A stretch of DNA of 64,000 nucleotides from Brevipalpus yothersi (GCA_003956705.1 QZCP01000445.1:172960-236959); one strand, 5' to 3'. Shown: positions 1-13,217, numbered from the stretch's first letter. The notes: generated by a model from the sequence alone, not told the origin. Made by a program: numbers and translations.

Positions 1-394
1 CATACGAGCTTGAGGGTCCATCAAATTGGCTTGTTTACCATGGACACCGAAGAATTGAGCGTCGAATTTGCTGAGATCTTTGATCTTACCCGCTCGAGTG
101 GGTAGACCGTATAAACCTATTCACAATGCACATAAAAAGTAGAGTATAAGATATCTTGACTGATGGAGCAAGAAAATAGGGAACTGCGATGGAATAATGT
201 TCATGAAACTTACCCATTGGCCAACGGCGATCATCTTCGGTGATCATATCAACATTATCAAAAAGATTTTTGGCAAGTTCATCGATGTTATCTGACTCTG
301 CAAAACGGCCACTAACACCACTAATAACAATGTCTTCATTCATTTCCCATTTACCATCCATGGGTGATTTAGAGGTATCTTTGATGCCCGGCAT
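1..394 (-). CDS. FASN: Fatty acid synthase, N-terminal end (partial, runs off the window)
   Basis: The start of an animal type I fatty acid synthase, the cytosolic multidomain enzyme that builds palmitate from acetyl- and malonyl-CoA. Exon 1 is 394-214 and starts MPGIKDTSKSP. It contains VISGVSGRF, SDNIDEL and the hallmark TEDDRRWP. Intron 213-117 has GT-AG borders. The next exon, 116-1, continues in phase as GLYGLPTRAGKIKDLSKFD and then FFGVHGKQANLMDPQ, the opening of the beta-ketoacyl synthase domain. Only about 98 residues of a protein of roughly 2,400 lie here, and the catalytic Cys is outside the window. The gene is read leftward, so its promoter should lie just right of 394. Family assignment is secure from the motifs. 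Confidence 0.93.
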
Positions 395-3344
395 CTTGAT
401 CAGTTGTTTAATTTGTTCGATAATTTATGAATATATCTTGAGTCTTGAAGGGGGGATGATGTTTCACAACTATAACTTTTCTAAAAAATATTATGTTCGG
501 GAACAAAGGAGAAAAAAGAAGAACAAGATGGAAAAATCAGTCGAAGTCGAAGTAAGCCACGATTTTTAGGTCTCAAAACGAATTATGCTGCATAATCATT
601 AGGGATAGGTTAAGAAATTCAACATTTCAGCACCCGAAAAAATTGACTGAAACAGAAAAAGTCAGCGATCATTGAACGTTGGATCGTGTATGTGCGTTCA
701 TTTCACGGCAGTTCAAGTTGAACAAAAATGCGAACAAACAAGTGAACAAACGAACACACAATCGGGCAGAGTGGGGAAGAGAGAGAGAGAAAAGGAGGAG
801 AGATGCCAGTAGAAGGAGTTGATTGACGAAGGCAATCAGGCTTAAGTAAGCAATGAATACGAATCAAATTTGATCAACGTTTCTACGACATACGAATGAG
901 AGAGAAAAAGAAGCAAAAGAAATCGAGTTGTCGAACTGGTATCATGCTTCAACATGGATGATGATCGTCGCTTTCAGATTCTCATTCAAATCGGCTAAGG
1001 CCAGGTCATTTCAAGGTTCATTTGATAGCATCAAGGTAGCCTTGGATGATATTATTGGCCATCAAAGATCTTCCGATAAAATAATGGCCCCAATATATAT
1101 TAATGGAATAATATGAACATTCGAATCGAAAGCTACATGGGACATTTGGAAAGAGAACTAGGCCTCATGAAAAGTAAAAATTAGCCAAAGTGGTCAGTTA
1201 AAGATTTTTGATCTTATGTTGTTCTGCAACTTTAGTATGGGTTTTTCCGGGAGAAGTGAGAATCTTGAAAATTGCATGGAGGAATCTTGATTTCATGCAG
1301 AGCTGTTTTCAGCTTTGTTTCTCATTTCCATTTCGAAGAGAGGCCGATCATTTGGAAAATTACCCAAAGTCAAATGAATTACATGGCAGCATCAAAATTA
1401 AATGGGAAGATAAATTTTTTCAAAATTTACGCGAAAATTTTCTCGCTCCTGGTTCGGACTTTTTTGTGCAACTAAATGGAAGAGAAAATGTTTCCATTCG
1501 ATGTGAAATCTGGGAATTAAATTCTCGATAAATGTCAAATAGATAAACTCAGCTCATGAGAAATGGATGGTGAAACTATTCAGCTGATTTCATGGTCGCA
1601 ATAAAGAGTGATAGAGATTGATAGATATCAGGAAATAATTATCAGAAAACATGGAAGATATTGGCAAAAGAAGGAACATTCGAGTATCCAAACTGGACAT
1701 AATTGCTGTCATATGTATTTAGCAACAGTTTTCCAATTTGAGGTGATTTTTTTTTTGGAGCCGAGGTCAACAAGCAGTCCATTCATGCTTCGATTTTCGG
1801 AAGTATCGAGATAGATTGATAAACTGTTCCATGATGTAAAGATGTAAGTGTGTCAAGCGTCTGAGGGAATCATTAGCAAAATTTATAAGTATTGTCATCC
1901 TTGAGCAGGATCAATACGAGAGTGGAGAGAAAGGAAGAGAGAGAGAGAACGATATGGAGGATAAAACAAATGGATAACTTTTCTAAAATCAATTATAATT
2001 CTACAGATAATTTTCTCATACAATCAGACGAATTTTTGAACCAAAACAAGGAGAAGATTTTTCCGTTCCTCACTGAGGGAATATCAGACTTGACTGAATA
2101 TCGTGACTGTGTCTCCATGATATGGAATGGATATGAAATCTTTTACTCATTGATGACTACCTATTTCATGGCAATCATCAACATAACAATAACATCTCAA
2201 TGGTTACGATGAACCGAAAAGAAGGGGTGGAAAAAAATAGGATCAAGAAGAATTAGGAGGAGGAGGCAGTATGGATGTGTAAGAGAGTGAAACAACCGAA
2301 ACCGAAATGAAAATGTCTATCTCGCATGAAAGATAGAAGTTCAATAGATCGGAAAATTGTTTTCAGTGAATTCTTTCCCTCATACTACCTCATACTAATA
2401 CTATCACAACTACTACGATAATGTTACAACGAACTGAAGTACTCAAAGTTGGTTTGGAGGAAATATCTGCGAAAAATAAGAACAAAAATGCACCAAGAAG
2501 CAGGAAAAACGTCGGGAAAAAGGATCAAATCAAGTAGGCTAAACATGAGCAATGAGTTGAAGAGTGGAAGAAGAAGAGAAAAACTAACCAATGCAAAAAA
2601 TTGACTCTCATCGAAAGATTCTGGTTACAAGATAGCCCTGAAGATAAATGTAATCAAGTGCAAGACGTCATTCATTAAAAATTCAACCATTTTCACAATA
2701 ATCAAAACAAGTGCATTAAGAAGAGTAAGTTAAGATTTTGTGCAGGCATTTAAGGTAGAGAGGATGTAAATCAGTAAATTGCTCAAGTTTTATCGAAAAA
2801 TATGTTTGTGTGTGTGTATGTGAGAAAAACAGTTCACCCCCAATCGAGGGTTATGAACAGGAGAAGAATTGTAAAAGATGAATGAAGTGGTATGAAGAGC
2901 TGTCGAAAGAGAGGGGGAGAAAAAGAAAGAGAGATGTATTGGAGAAATTCGGATCACTTGATTCATCGTAAGATCGATGATCCATGAATCTTCTGTTTTC
3001 TCATGTGCCACCAAAAGTTGATCATATCAAGAATGCTCAACACCACGATGTTATGGCCTAAATCGATTGAATTCACTGAATTTACTCATTCACAAGCGCG
3101 CGCTTCCAAACATTGAAACAGCTGCCGAACATAGATTAAGCGGGAATAGAGTATGATTAAGTGAGAGGTAGTATTGGCACCGAAGTGGATCGCTTGGTGA
3201 CAAATTTGGCTGTCAATCGAGCTTTTGAGCTGTCTTCAGGAATTTTTTTTCTCACTTTATCGACTTCACTGGAATGTTCTAACAGGAGAACAAAAGGAAG
3301 AAGAGAAAAGAAACTGGATTTTTGATCATTTGAATGTTTCAAAT
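395..3344. other. Gene-poor region upstream of FASN
   Basis: No coding exon recognised on either strand. The first few hundred bases presumably hold the FASN promoter and 5' UTR. The rest has short GA-rich runs (around 775-800 and 1935-1950) and a short GT run near 2805-2820. The open frames here are short, lack family motifs and often start at non-ATG codons. Confidence 0.5.
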
Positions 3345-4955
3345 CTGATACAATCTTCCGAGGGGAATCTCGCTTGTTTGGAGTTAATCGTCATACATTA
3401 CAAGCGTAGAGAAGAGAAAGTTCTCGTCTATTTTATTCAAGCGCCTAGAGGCGAAGCTGCTAATGATGATGATAAACTATCTAATTTCCTCTTTCTCTCT
3501 TTCTCTCTTTCTCTCTTTCTCTCTTTCTCTCTTTCTCTCTTTCTCTCTTTCTCTCTCTCATTCAAACAGCCAATCAGACAGGTATATTAGATATGTATCG
3601 AAAGTACATGTATGAAGCTATCGAATGACAGACTTTCCTGGATCAAACTTATCTCTGACCATCGATGAAGGAAGACGGAAGAAAGACAAAGATGGTGTAA
3701 ATGAGGGCAAGGTTGACGGTAGTTATGAAGACTCTTGCCGCTGTTGATGTTGTTGTTATTGTTATTGCTACAAAAGCTGTCATCACAATTACAATAGAAA
3801 TGTGTGAGAAAGTGAAGAAAAAATGAGGGAAACCCTACTGAAATGAAGCTGAGTTATGACCAACGACAATCAACTGATAGACAAGAAGAGAATGGTAGAA
3901 GGAGGAGGCATTTAAAAATTCAAGAGAGAGAGAGAGAAAGAGAGAGAGAGAAAGGAGGAAAAATCACTCAGAAAAAAGGCGATCAAAACAATCAAGTAAA
4001 GATAATACGTCCTGTTATGAAGCTTAGCTAATAAACGGAGTAATGAGCAGGCTAATTTTCCAGGAGAAAATATATTCTAATGTCAAGTGTAAAGCTGTCT
4101 TGCGGAGGATGGATATATGAATGGATGTTTTCTCAAGTTGATTGAGTGAACGTTCGTTATTGCGAGTGCGAGTGCGAATGCCATAAAGGTGCTCGAAAGA
4201 AGAGTGAGGGAGAGAGAGAATATAGTAGAGTTTACCTAAAGCAGCCTCAAGTCAACTAAAAATGATGAAAAATGCTAAAATGCTCGAATACTGAACCCAA
4301 ACAGTCCAAACAAGCAGCCAGGCCACGGAACAGGTCATTTCATAAACATTGATTAGTGTAGCCAAGCAAGAGTAAAAGTAAAAGTAAAAGTAAAAGAATA
4401 ATAATATGATGATGGACGAAAGCTAGCGATTTTCGTGAAGTTCACGGTCTTTTTGACTCCTCAGTTTTCCTGTTCGAAATTCTCAAATCATAAATGAAAG
4501 AAAGAAAAGTCAAGTAATCAGCATGATATTTCGTCGATGATGATGGGCTCAAGGAGGGGAGGGAGGGAGTGAAAAAGAGAGAGAGAGAGGGGGGGAAGAG
4601 GAGGAGGAAAACATGGAATAAAGAGTTAAAGAGAAAGTCAATATATCATCTTCCCGTTTCCTCTTCGATAGTACCTGAAATTCAATGCATCAGGCAACTG
4701 ACACCACATCACATCACATCATACTACATCGCACTTCATCATTCGATAAGTAGAGTTTGAGTATCGATTCGACGTAGTAGCTGACGTTCTTTTATACCCA
4801 ATGATTCTGATTAATTTTTTTTCTCTCTCCCCCGCTTTCGATCAGATGATGAAGGCATGGAAAAGCAATATTGAGCCGGCAAATGATCAGTCATAATTTT
4901 TTTTCTCTCGAGAAGTCAGTGAAAATGTGGCATAGTGATTGTTCTGGTGACACAA
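3345..4955 (+). repeat. Left arm of a 1.6-kb inverted repeat
   Basis: This segment is nearly the reverse complement of 7020-8635. Over 3649-3766 against 8281-8398 I count 5 differences in 118 bases. Similar matches recur across the arm: an AATCAGACAGGTATATTAG block near 3570-3590, a block around 4430-4540, and the GCCGGC block near 4876. Small insertions and a CTTT tract (about 3486-3560) present only in this arm break the pairing. The inner limit is near 4955, where CATAGTGATTGTTCTGGTGA pairs with sequence near 7021-7042. No coding function is seen. Confidence 0.85.
3486..3560 (+). repeat. CTTT/CTCT microsatellite
   Basis: About eight units of TTTCTCTC followed by CTCTCTC. The tract is expanded in the left arm and contracted to a short run at the matching place in the right arm (about 8481-8496), so it grew after the arms were duplicated. 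Confidence 0.8.
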
Positions 4956-5697
4956 GTCACCATAACAGCAGACGTTCATATCCTTTCAAGATATTTTTAT
5001 CCCACAACACATCGTTAAATAGTGAGATGATGTTGATGTTGTGTAGTCATTGAGAAAAGCAGCACAGAATGAGAGTATGGTAAGAATGTCGAATGTTGAA
5101 AGCAGAGTGTAAAATAATCCAATAAAAAAAGAGCGAAATAATCGAGAGAAACATGACAGCAGCTCAACTCACCGGTTCACGAATTCAGTAGAAAGATGAA
5201 TACACAACAACAATTCACAATTATTATTATGATCCGGAAAAAAAGCACAACATGAAAAATTGGACAATAAACAAGCAAGAAAAAAGATGTGTAATTGATT
5301 TACAAATCAAAAAATTGGCCTTTTACAATGAATTGACCTAAGATGCAATACGAGAGCACTTTTTCTCTTCCACTCACAGATAAATGATACACACACACAC
5401 TGTTGGCTCAACACTTTTCTCTTCTTCAATATAAATGCTCTCTCTCTCTCTCATATTATTACTTTCTCTCTCTTTCACTTTCTCTCTCTCTCCCCCCTTT
5501 CGAGTGAGCTTCTTTTCTCTTTTTTTCATCATCGAAAGATCTGAGCTGTTTCATAGCCAATCATACAGCTCACTCTTCATGCTGCTTTCCCCTCTTCTCG
5601 TGAATCCCATTCCATTTCTCTGTATACATGAAACCACATTCATGAGAGAGAGAGAGAGTCTCTCTTAGTGTTTTTTAACACTTTTTCCCTTTTTCTT

Positions 5698-5742
<45 letters not shown>

Positions 5743-6204
5743 TCGTCCATGGGGTGAGAGTGAGAAAGAGGAAGAGAGAGAGAGAAAGTAAAAAGTGAGC
5801 ATCTACTCTCCATCTCGGATGAGATCCAACTTAGCCAATCACAAGTGACTAGACTCTGACGAGGCTCAGCCTCTTCTCGGTGGAACCGACAACTTTTCAT
5901 GATCATGATCATCAACCGCACACACTGAAAATAGTGGCATGAATCGCGACGATGCTTGTGATCATGGACTAGCCGACATCGAGTAGTAGCAACCCAGATA
6001 GATGCATGTACAAGTATTTCGATTATGAAGATTTCCATCAATTATCTATCTTTCATCATCATCATCATCTGATTGCATTCTTGACTTCTCCCAACTGTAT
6101 ACACTACACGAGGCTCTTCATGATCATCTTTTCTCTCTTCATTTTTCGAATGGATAAGCTAATATCTTTCCATCTGTATCTATCCGCTGAGAGGATAATG
6201 CCAA

Positions 6205-6245
<41 letters not shown>

Positions 6246-6707
6246 CTATGGAAAGAAAAATCGACTGACCTTGGAGTTGCGTTTAGTTAAGGAATCATTC
6301 AGGGAGGTCATCCGATGTTCTACCTTGTTCATGCCCGATGGCGATACCAGCCTGTTCACGTGACCAGAGCACATGCAATGTGGTGAATCGAGTGAGTGAA
6401 TCCAACAATGAGTGATGCAATGTAGTACGTATTGGATACATTCTAGCTAGTGTGATCATTCACATGTCTGGTTTTGAGAGCAAAAAAGAGAGAGAGAGAG
6501 AGAGAGAGAAAGTGAAAAGAAAGAAAGTTATTTTTCAAGATGCCGATGAAATGAGAGCAATTTTCCCCAGAAGTTTGCTATCTGCTAACGGATAGTGGAA
6601 AGAAGAAGTATTTGTGGGAAATTTTTGGGTTTGGCCTTTTGGGTCCACATGTGGACGTCCTATGACAACAACAAAAACATTACAATTTTACGCTGCAATG
6701 TGAGATA

Positions 6708-6787
<80 letters not shown>

Positions 6788-6946
6788 NNNNNNNNNNNNN
6801 NNNNNNNNNNNNNNNNNNNNNNNNNNNNNNNNNNNNNNNNNNNNNNNNNNNNNNNNNNNNNNNNNNNNNNNNNNNNNNNNNNNNNNNNNNNNNNNNNNNN
6901 NNNNNNNNNNNNNNNNNNNNNNNNNNNNNNNNNNNNNNNNNNNNNN

Positions 6947-7006
<60 letters not shown>

Positions 7007-7019
7007 GGGAAAGATTCCT
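4956..7019. other. Spacer between the inverted-repeat arms
   Basis: Non-coding sequence with several (CT)n/(GA)n tracts (about 5430-5500, 5690-5740, 5775-5790, 6209-6242, 6487-6510). Long open frames here only read the dinucleotide repeats (Ser-Leu or Arg-Glu runs) and are not genes. No protein family motif seen. Confidence 0.6.
6705..7000. repeat. (GA)n microsatellite interrupted by an assembly gap
   Basis: A near-pure GA dinucleotide tract at 6705-6787, unresolved bases (N) at 6788-6946, and GA again at 6947-7000. The assembler evidently failed inside the repeat, so the true length is unknown. It lies in the loop of the inverted repeat. Confidence 0.95.
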
Positions 7020-8635
7020 TTGACATCAGAACAATCATTACGCTACAGATTCATTAACATGCCCTCAGGCTACCAGCCTTCGTTTGGTATTTTTTTAAAA
7101 CTTCCTTACACTATAAGCTCCACGGTTATTACTATTACTATTATTATTCGTAATAACCTCTACAGCAAGAAAATATTACCGATCATTTGCCGGCTTGAAC
7201 TTGCTTCTCCATGCCTTGATCATCTGACCGAAAGGGAGAGAAAAATTAATCAGAATTGTAGGAATGGAAGAACGTCAGCTTTTACGTGGAATCGATGCTC
7301 GACTCTCTACTCTCGAATGATGTAGTATGATGTGGTGTGGTTTCGTTTGGTGTGATGTGGTGTCAGTTGCCTGATGCATTGAATTTCAGGTACTATCGAA
7401 GAGGAAACGGGAAGATGATATATTGACTTTCTCTTTAACTCTTTATTCCATGTTTTCCTCCTCCTCTCTCTCTCTCTCTTTTCGGTTCTTTCGATTTTTT
7501 ATTCTCTTTTCATCTCCCTCCCTTGAGCCCATCATCATCGACGAAATATCATGCTGATTACTTGACTTTTCTTTCTTTCATTTATGATTTGAGAATTTCG
7601 AACAGGAAAACTGAGGAGTCAAAAAGACCGTGAACTTCACGAAAATCGCTAGCTTTCGTCCATCATATTATTATTATTCTTTTACTTTTACTTTTACTCT
7701 TGCTTGGCTACACTAATCAATGTTTATGAAATGACCTGTTCCGTGGCCTGGCTGCTTGTTTGGGCTGTTTGGGTTCAGTATTCGAGTATTTAAGCATTTT
7801 TCATCATTTTTAGTTGACTTGAGGCTGCTTTAGGTTACCTTTACTGTATTCTCTCTCACTCTTTTCTCGAGCACCTTTATGGCATTCGCACTCGCACTCG
7901 CACTAACGAACGTTCACTCAATCGACTTAAGAAAACATCCATTCATATATCCATCCTCCGCAAGACAGCTTTACACTTGACATTAGAATATATTTTCTCC
8001 TGGAAAATTAGCCTGCTCATTACTCCGTTTATTAGCTAAGCTTCATAACAGGACGTATTATCTCTACTTGATTGTTTTGATCGCCTTTTTTCTGATTGAT
8101 TTTTCCTCCTTTCTCTCTCTCTCTTGAATTTTTAAATGCCTCCTCCTTCTACCATTCTCTTCTTGTCTATCAGTTGATTGTCGTTGGTCATAACTCAGCT
8201 TCATTTCAGTAGGGTTTCCCTCATTTTTTCTTCACTTTCTCACACATTTCTATTGTAATTGTGATGACAGCTTTTGTAGCAATAACAATAACAACAACAT
8301 CAACAACGGCAAGAGTATTCACAACTACCGTCAACCTTGCCCTCATTTACACTATCTTTGTCTTTCTTCCGTCTTCCTTCATCGATGGTCAAAGATAAGT
8401 TAGATCCAGGAAAGTCTGTCATTCGAAAGCTTCTTACTTTCGATACATATCTAATATACCTGTCTGATTGGCTGTTTGAATGAGAGAGAGAAAGAGGAAA
8501 TTAGATAGTCTATCATTATTAGCAGCTTCACATCTAGGCGCTCGAATAAATTAGACGAGAACTTTCTCTTCGCTACAAGTGTTGGATGATGGTAGTCACT
8601 ATGCGAATGAAGAGTGTATCAGATTCGACTCACTC
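7020..8635 (-). repeat. Right arm of the 1.6-kb inverted repeat
   Basis: Reverse-complement partner of 3345-4955. The matching runs outward from the TGTTCTGATGTCA complement at 7021-7042, through the GATCATTTGCCGGC block (about 7181) and the TGAGCCCATCATCATCG block (about 7524), to the AATCTGATAC block near 8618. An unmatched stretch at about 7043-7175 is an insertion in this arm or a deletion in the other. Confidence 0.85.
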
Positions 8636-9558
8636 AGATTGTTTCCCTCCATTTTTTCCTCTCTACCCATGAAAACTCCAATCTCATCCAGGATAGCTGA
8701 GATGAAGCTGCATTTTTTTCAATTTTGAGAATGTACCTGAGTCCGCTTTCATGTTGATCGATGATACAACTTTGTAAGACTAAATAGACCGCCATTAAGA
8801 TCAGGTGAATGTTTTCGATGAGAATCAGGCTCCCCGACTTGATAGGCATATGTAAAACCGGAGAATCCCAGATCATCCATCTTCGAATAACGATGAGCTG
8901 TCAAAATCAAATGTAACCAGTGTATCAGAGAAAACTGTTCGTGTTTCCTTGAATTTCAGCAGGACTTGAGAGTCTTCCCATCACATGGAATGTAATTCTA
9001 GGAGGGTGAAAATGGCTTCTCTCGACTCATTCCTCGAAGGATCTAGGATCGTTTCTAACGAATCAACCAACGGATCAGATTCCAAACTTCCTACCAAGAT
9101 TTTTGATTAGGAATAAAGTTCCCAGTATGACAAAACGTTTACTCCTTGCCTTGAAGATTGTCGTGAACTTTTCTTTATCTGAAGAATTTTCAAATTCTTC
9201 CTGCACCTTGAAATAATTCGCTGATTTTTCGAAGATGTTTCCTCCCTCTGTTTATCTCTCCCTCTCTCTTCCTCTCCCTGTTCAATTTCCTTCTGACGAT
9301 TCTTGAAGCAATTTAGAATTGATGCCTTTGTACACCATTGAAGATAAGCAGTCCCAGCAATAACAACACATCATTAGAGAATCAAGTTTTTCGATTACAC
9401 GCTTGCGTTTTATTCTTTCTTTTGCTCGAACCTTGTCTTACCGAGGCCAAAACACTCATTGATCAACCAGAGGATGCTCTACAAATCAATTTGTCTAACA
9501 CACAAACACACACAGACAATTATCAACTTAATCCTAGAATTGGTGCTCAATCATCAAC
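8636..9558. other. Non-coding stretch right of the inverted repeat
   Basis: No supported exon. An open frame at 9338-9562 encodes a hydrophobic stretch but begins at TTG and has no in-frame ATG, so it is not called as a gene. Confidence 0.4.
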
Positions 9559-9777
9559 ATGAAAATGTTCTTGATACTTCTTGCCCTTCTTTCGTTCGCG
9601 TTCAAAAGTGAACAGTTTTACTCACCACAACAGTGTGTGTTCACGGATGATCAACGATTCTTTACACACATCACATCTGACAGTGCTACGTGGATATCAA
9701 CACTATACAAATCACCACCAAAATCATCTACTCTTTTGATTCATTATCATCAGTTTGATCCACAAAAAAAGGGCTAA
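9559..9777 (+). CDS. Possible small secreted peptide (hypothetical)
   Basis: A 72-residue open frame with an ATG start. Its first 20 residues, MKMFLILLALLSFAFKSEQF, look like a cleavable signal peptide (Lys, then a Leu/Ala-rich core). The rest is polar with a single Cys, and the frame ends DPQKKG. No family recognised. Its ATG overlaps the stop of the preceding TTG-initiated frame (ATGA), which is probably chance. It could be a spurious open frame in AT-rich DNA; transcript evidence would decide. Confidence 0.25.
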   Translation: MKMFLILLALLSFAFKSEQFYSPQQCVFTDDQRFFTHITSDSATWISTLYKSPPKSSTLLIHYHQFDPQKKG

Positions 9778-10663
9778 ATCAATGCTTTTTAATTAATTCA
9801 ATCAAATTTCAATTTAAAAGATGTTCGAAAAAGAATTCGAAAAACTGAGCAAAAATTTTTCTCAAGTTCACTAGCGTCATCTAGTGATCAATATGCTCTT
9901 CTTCTTCTTCACTGGTTAACATCGTTCTGGTAAGTTGCCAAGATATCGAATTTTTTGGATTCAATTTAAAACTTATTCAATAGAGAGAATAGAATGAAAA
10001 TTTCCCACTGAGAATTAGGAAAACTAGCGAAAGTAAATCTCATACCTCAGAATTCCAAGGTGTTATGATGAAACTTGATTAATACCCTAATCTTTTTCGG
10101 GCTATTTTATTCCAAGAATAATTTTAATTCTCACATTAGGACCTCAGTGTTAGAGGGTGTATAAGAATTATTGGCTCAATTTTACTACTACCCTCAAAAA
10201 TGTAGACTATTTTTTCTCATGATTCATAAAAAATAATAATATTTTAATTACACTCCAAAAAATTAATTAAAAGCAGAAATCCTTTCTGCTAATTTATTGA
10301 AATTCAAAACGAGATGTGATAGACATACTTTACCGCTAGATAGCATTAAGTGAAGTAAGAGAGCGCTGAGCTCAATAATAGGCGGCCTAAAAGCTTTGAA
10401 GAGATGCAGCCTATCTAGTTGATTACTGATAGCGCCATCCTGGTAAAACAGCGCCTTATATGATGCAACATTTTTCTCTCTCGTAAACATGATGATAAAC
10501 ATTAACACAATCTCAATCGATGAGTCAAGACTGAGAAAAGTGTACTTACAATTGTGTGAGTGAAATTTGTGATTTGTTAATTTTTTTTTAATTGTTGAAG
10601 ATTTTTTTTTTCTTCCTTTTTTATATTATTCGTATGTTTGCTTGGGGTTTTTAATTGATAATC
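9778..10663. other. Intergenic region upstream of the MBOAT gene
   Basis: AT-rich, with no recognisable exon. The T-rich stretch at about 10560-10660 directly before the MBOAT start codon is probably its 5' leader or promoter. Confidence 0.45.
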
Positions 10664-12754
10664 ATGGCTTCGGCCACCAAATTTAATCCTCCTTCCTACT
10701 TTGGCAGCCGATTATTGGAGCCATATTATGATAAAGTTAATCTTGCTGTGGATCAGGGCAATTTTATCGTTGGCCAATTGCTAGCCCTTTCATGTGCTTG
10801 TAGTTTTCGTTATTTATCTAGAAGAAGAAAGCTCACCGTCAATCAGAGACACTGGATGGTCCTCTTACCAGGAATCTTTTTGATCTATTTCTGTTTTGGC
10901 CATCAAATTATTCATCTACTTTTGATGTCCTTTTTATGTTATATGACCATTTGTGCCTGTACACCGAAAACAGTCCATCAAGCAGTACTCGCTATATCAT
11001 TACTTTATCTCTCTTACTTACATTTATTGAGACAGCTAGAAGAATATGGTGGCTATTATATTGATATCACTGGGCCGGCGATGATAATTGTTCAAAAAGT
11101 AACGAGCTTAGCGTTTTCGATTCACGATGGAATGTCAGGCGCCCAATTGAATGAGGAGCAGGAAAAATTACGAGTCGATCATATACCATCACCTTTGGAA
11201 TTTTCGGCTTACTTATTCCAATTTCCTAATGTTTTATGCGGTCCCATGGTATACTATACCGATTACATCGAATTTATTGATCAAACAAATTTCCGTAAAC
11301 ATGCTCGATCAATTGATTCAAGGACTCTCCAAAGTTCTCTATGGAAAGCAGTTCTTAAAAAACTTTCGATAGCTATATTTTTTGGTGGATTGGTTGTTTT
11401 TTACTGCCCGAGGTTCAACATTTACAGACTGCAAGGTACTTACGATTAATTTGTGCTGAAATTCATAATATATTTTTCATTTTTTTTCTCTCTGTCTTTT
11501 TCTTTCTCTGGAACCATAGATGAAAAATTTTTGAATACAGCTCCGATGTGGATATTCTTCCTATATCTTCAAGCTTCAACTGCTGGAGCAAGGTTCAAAT
11601 ATTACTTTGCTTGGACTTTCGGTGATGCTGTTTGCAATGCTGCCGGTCTTGGACTGGTAGGTATTGATAAAAATAATACTCCTAATTGGAATCTCTTGGA
11701 TCCTGTGGATATCTTCCAGTTCGAGGTGAGAACATCTATATAATGATTGTGTTTAATTGCTTTTGAGCATTCACACACTTCATTTTCCTCTTGTTATGTT
11801 AAAAATCATATTTACACACAAATATTTGTCGCTTTCAAATCACAATAAGGAGGCAGCTTAGATTTGAAGTGCTGATTTCGTCACACTTCGACAAGCCTAT
11901 GATTAGCTTCAATGATACTGATAAAGATATCCGATTTTCTATTTTGCCAAGAAAAAAAAAAATTATTTTCCCATTTCATCTAATTCAAAGTGAACAATCA
12001 CTCAGAATGAACAATAATGCTACCAACTTGATAGAAAATTGCGATCTTAAAGGAACTGCAAAATTTTTGGCGCAGGATGAAAGGAAAATCAGGATGTCCT
12101 AAATTCATGAAGGATGCTTCCAGTCTTTTCAGTGCCAAACTTTATATATCGCCACCCCCACTCTAAGCCGAGTGGTGGTAATTTGTTCAAGGAGGCTGCT
12201 TTAATTTAGACTGGAGTTGCTCTCCCTCACTAACTTTGTGTTTTGCTGTAGAAAAAAACTTGTTGAATCGATTCTGACATTTTCCACTTTCACTTCAACT
12301 TCTTCTCTTTCTCTCTCTTTGACTCACACAGTTTTCGAGGAACCTTAGAGAAGCGCTTCAAGCTTGGAACAAGCCAACACAAGTTTGGCTTCGTCGAACA
12401 TCCTATGACAGAGTTGGTAAACATCGAACTTTGATAACTTACTTACTGTCTGCGCTGTGGCATGGATTTTATCCCGGATATTATTTGACTTTTTTGACTG
12501 GAGCTCTATTCACGAAAGCAGCGAGAATTGCTCGACGCAATTTTAGACATCATTTCCAAAAAAATAAGGTTACTGCGCTCTTTTATGATCTGTTAACTTG
12601 CATTTTTACCAGATTTATGATGGCGTACCTTGTCTTCCCTTTCGTTATGCTCACTTTCATAGACTCGATCAAGGTTTACGCGAGACTTTATTTTTATGGC
12701 CATATATTGGCAGTATGTGCATTAGTGCTTCTTCCAAAGTTAAAATTGTCTTGA
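10664..12754 (+). CDS. MBOAT2: MBOAT1/2-type lysophospholipid acyltransferase
   Basis: Membrane-bound O-acyltransferase of the ER, which re-acylates lysophospholipids in the Lands cycle. Exons are 10664-11435, 11520-11725 and 12332-12754; the joined frame gives 466 residues. The start is MASATKFNPPSYFGS. Family signatures in order: several hydrophobic membrane spans, EYGGYYIDITGP, the SPLEFSAYLFQFPN region with CGPMVYYTDYIEFI, the active-site Asn region AWNKPTQVWLRRTSYDRVG, and the catalytic His in ITYLLSALWHGFYPGYYLT. The residues around these motifs resemble animal MBOAT1/MBOAT2 (Drosophila oysgedart group) more than LPCAT3/nessy. It is somewhat shorter than human MBOAT2. Acyl and head-group preference cannot be read from sequence. 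It shares no strand or overlap with CCT4, which follows tail to tail. Confidence 0.88.
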
Positions 12755-12774
12755 AATCAAAATTCATCGATCAA

Positions 12775-12780
12775 AATAAA
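12775..12780 (+). terminator. Poly(A) signal of the MBOAT gene
   Basis: AATAAA 21 bases after the MBOAT stop codon, in an AT-rich run; a canonical animal polyadenylation signal. Confidence 0.6.
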
Positions 12781-13217
12781 ATAAAATATTATGCTTTATA
12801 AGTTGTCTTGCTTGGTCAAATTAATCTTTGTGATGAGTTGCTTTTTCTCACTGGAAAGTCAGCCTGAAGGAATTTCTCTACAAGTTTGGCGAGAAAGTTA
12901 TGATCATTTAATTTGATCAAAGTTGCCTCTCGCACATCCATAATTCATCTAGAGAGCCAATTCATCCTATAAATCTAACGATAAAGAAGTTTCCTGGAAC
13001 ATGAGCTCTGTCTAGGTATCTATTTTCTTTCTTTTTCGCGGGATTTTTACTCTCTAGGAGGAAAAATGACTAAAAATATTCCCCCAAGTAAGACAGGCTT
13101 TCAGACACAAATAATGAAAGCAATGTTAATTTATTCGAAAATTCATCTTGCAGTTAGTACACTGAGTGTTTTTCTGCTCATCACTGAATTTTTATATTCA
13201 AAAATCAATTCCAATAT
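12781..13217. other. Short interval between convergent MBOAT and CCT4 genes
   Basis: 3' flank of both genes. A minus-strand AATAAA at 13135-13130, about 83 bases after the CCT4 stop, may be the CCT4 poly(A) signal. Nothing else seen. Confidence 0.45.

Noticed and set aside
5640..7038. Open frames of Ser-Leu or Arg-Glu repeats
   Set aside because: They only read (CT)n or (GA)n microsatellites, and one runs through the N gap.
9338..9562. Hydrophobic frame ending at the ATG of the next frame, resembling a bicistronic pair
   Set aside because: It starts at TTG with no ATG, and the ATGA overlap has no meaning in ordinary eukaryotic translation.
11869..12102. 77-codon frame in MBOAT intron 2 as an extra exon
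   Set aside because: Skipping it gives the correct in-frame junction FQFE-FSRNL, matching the family. The frame has no MBOAT motif.
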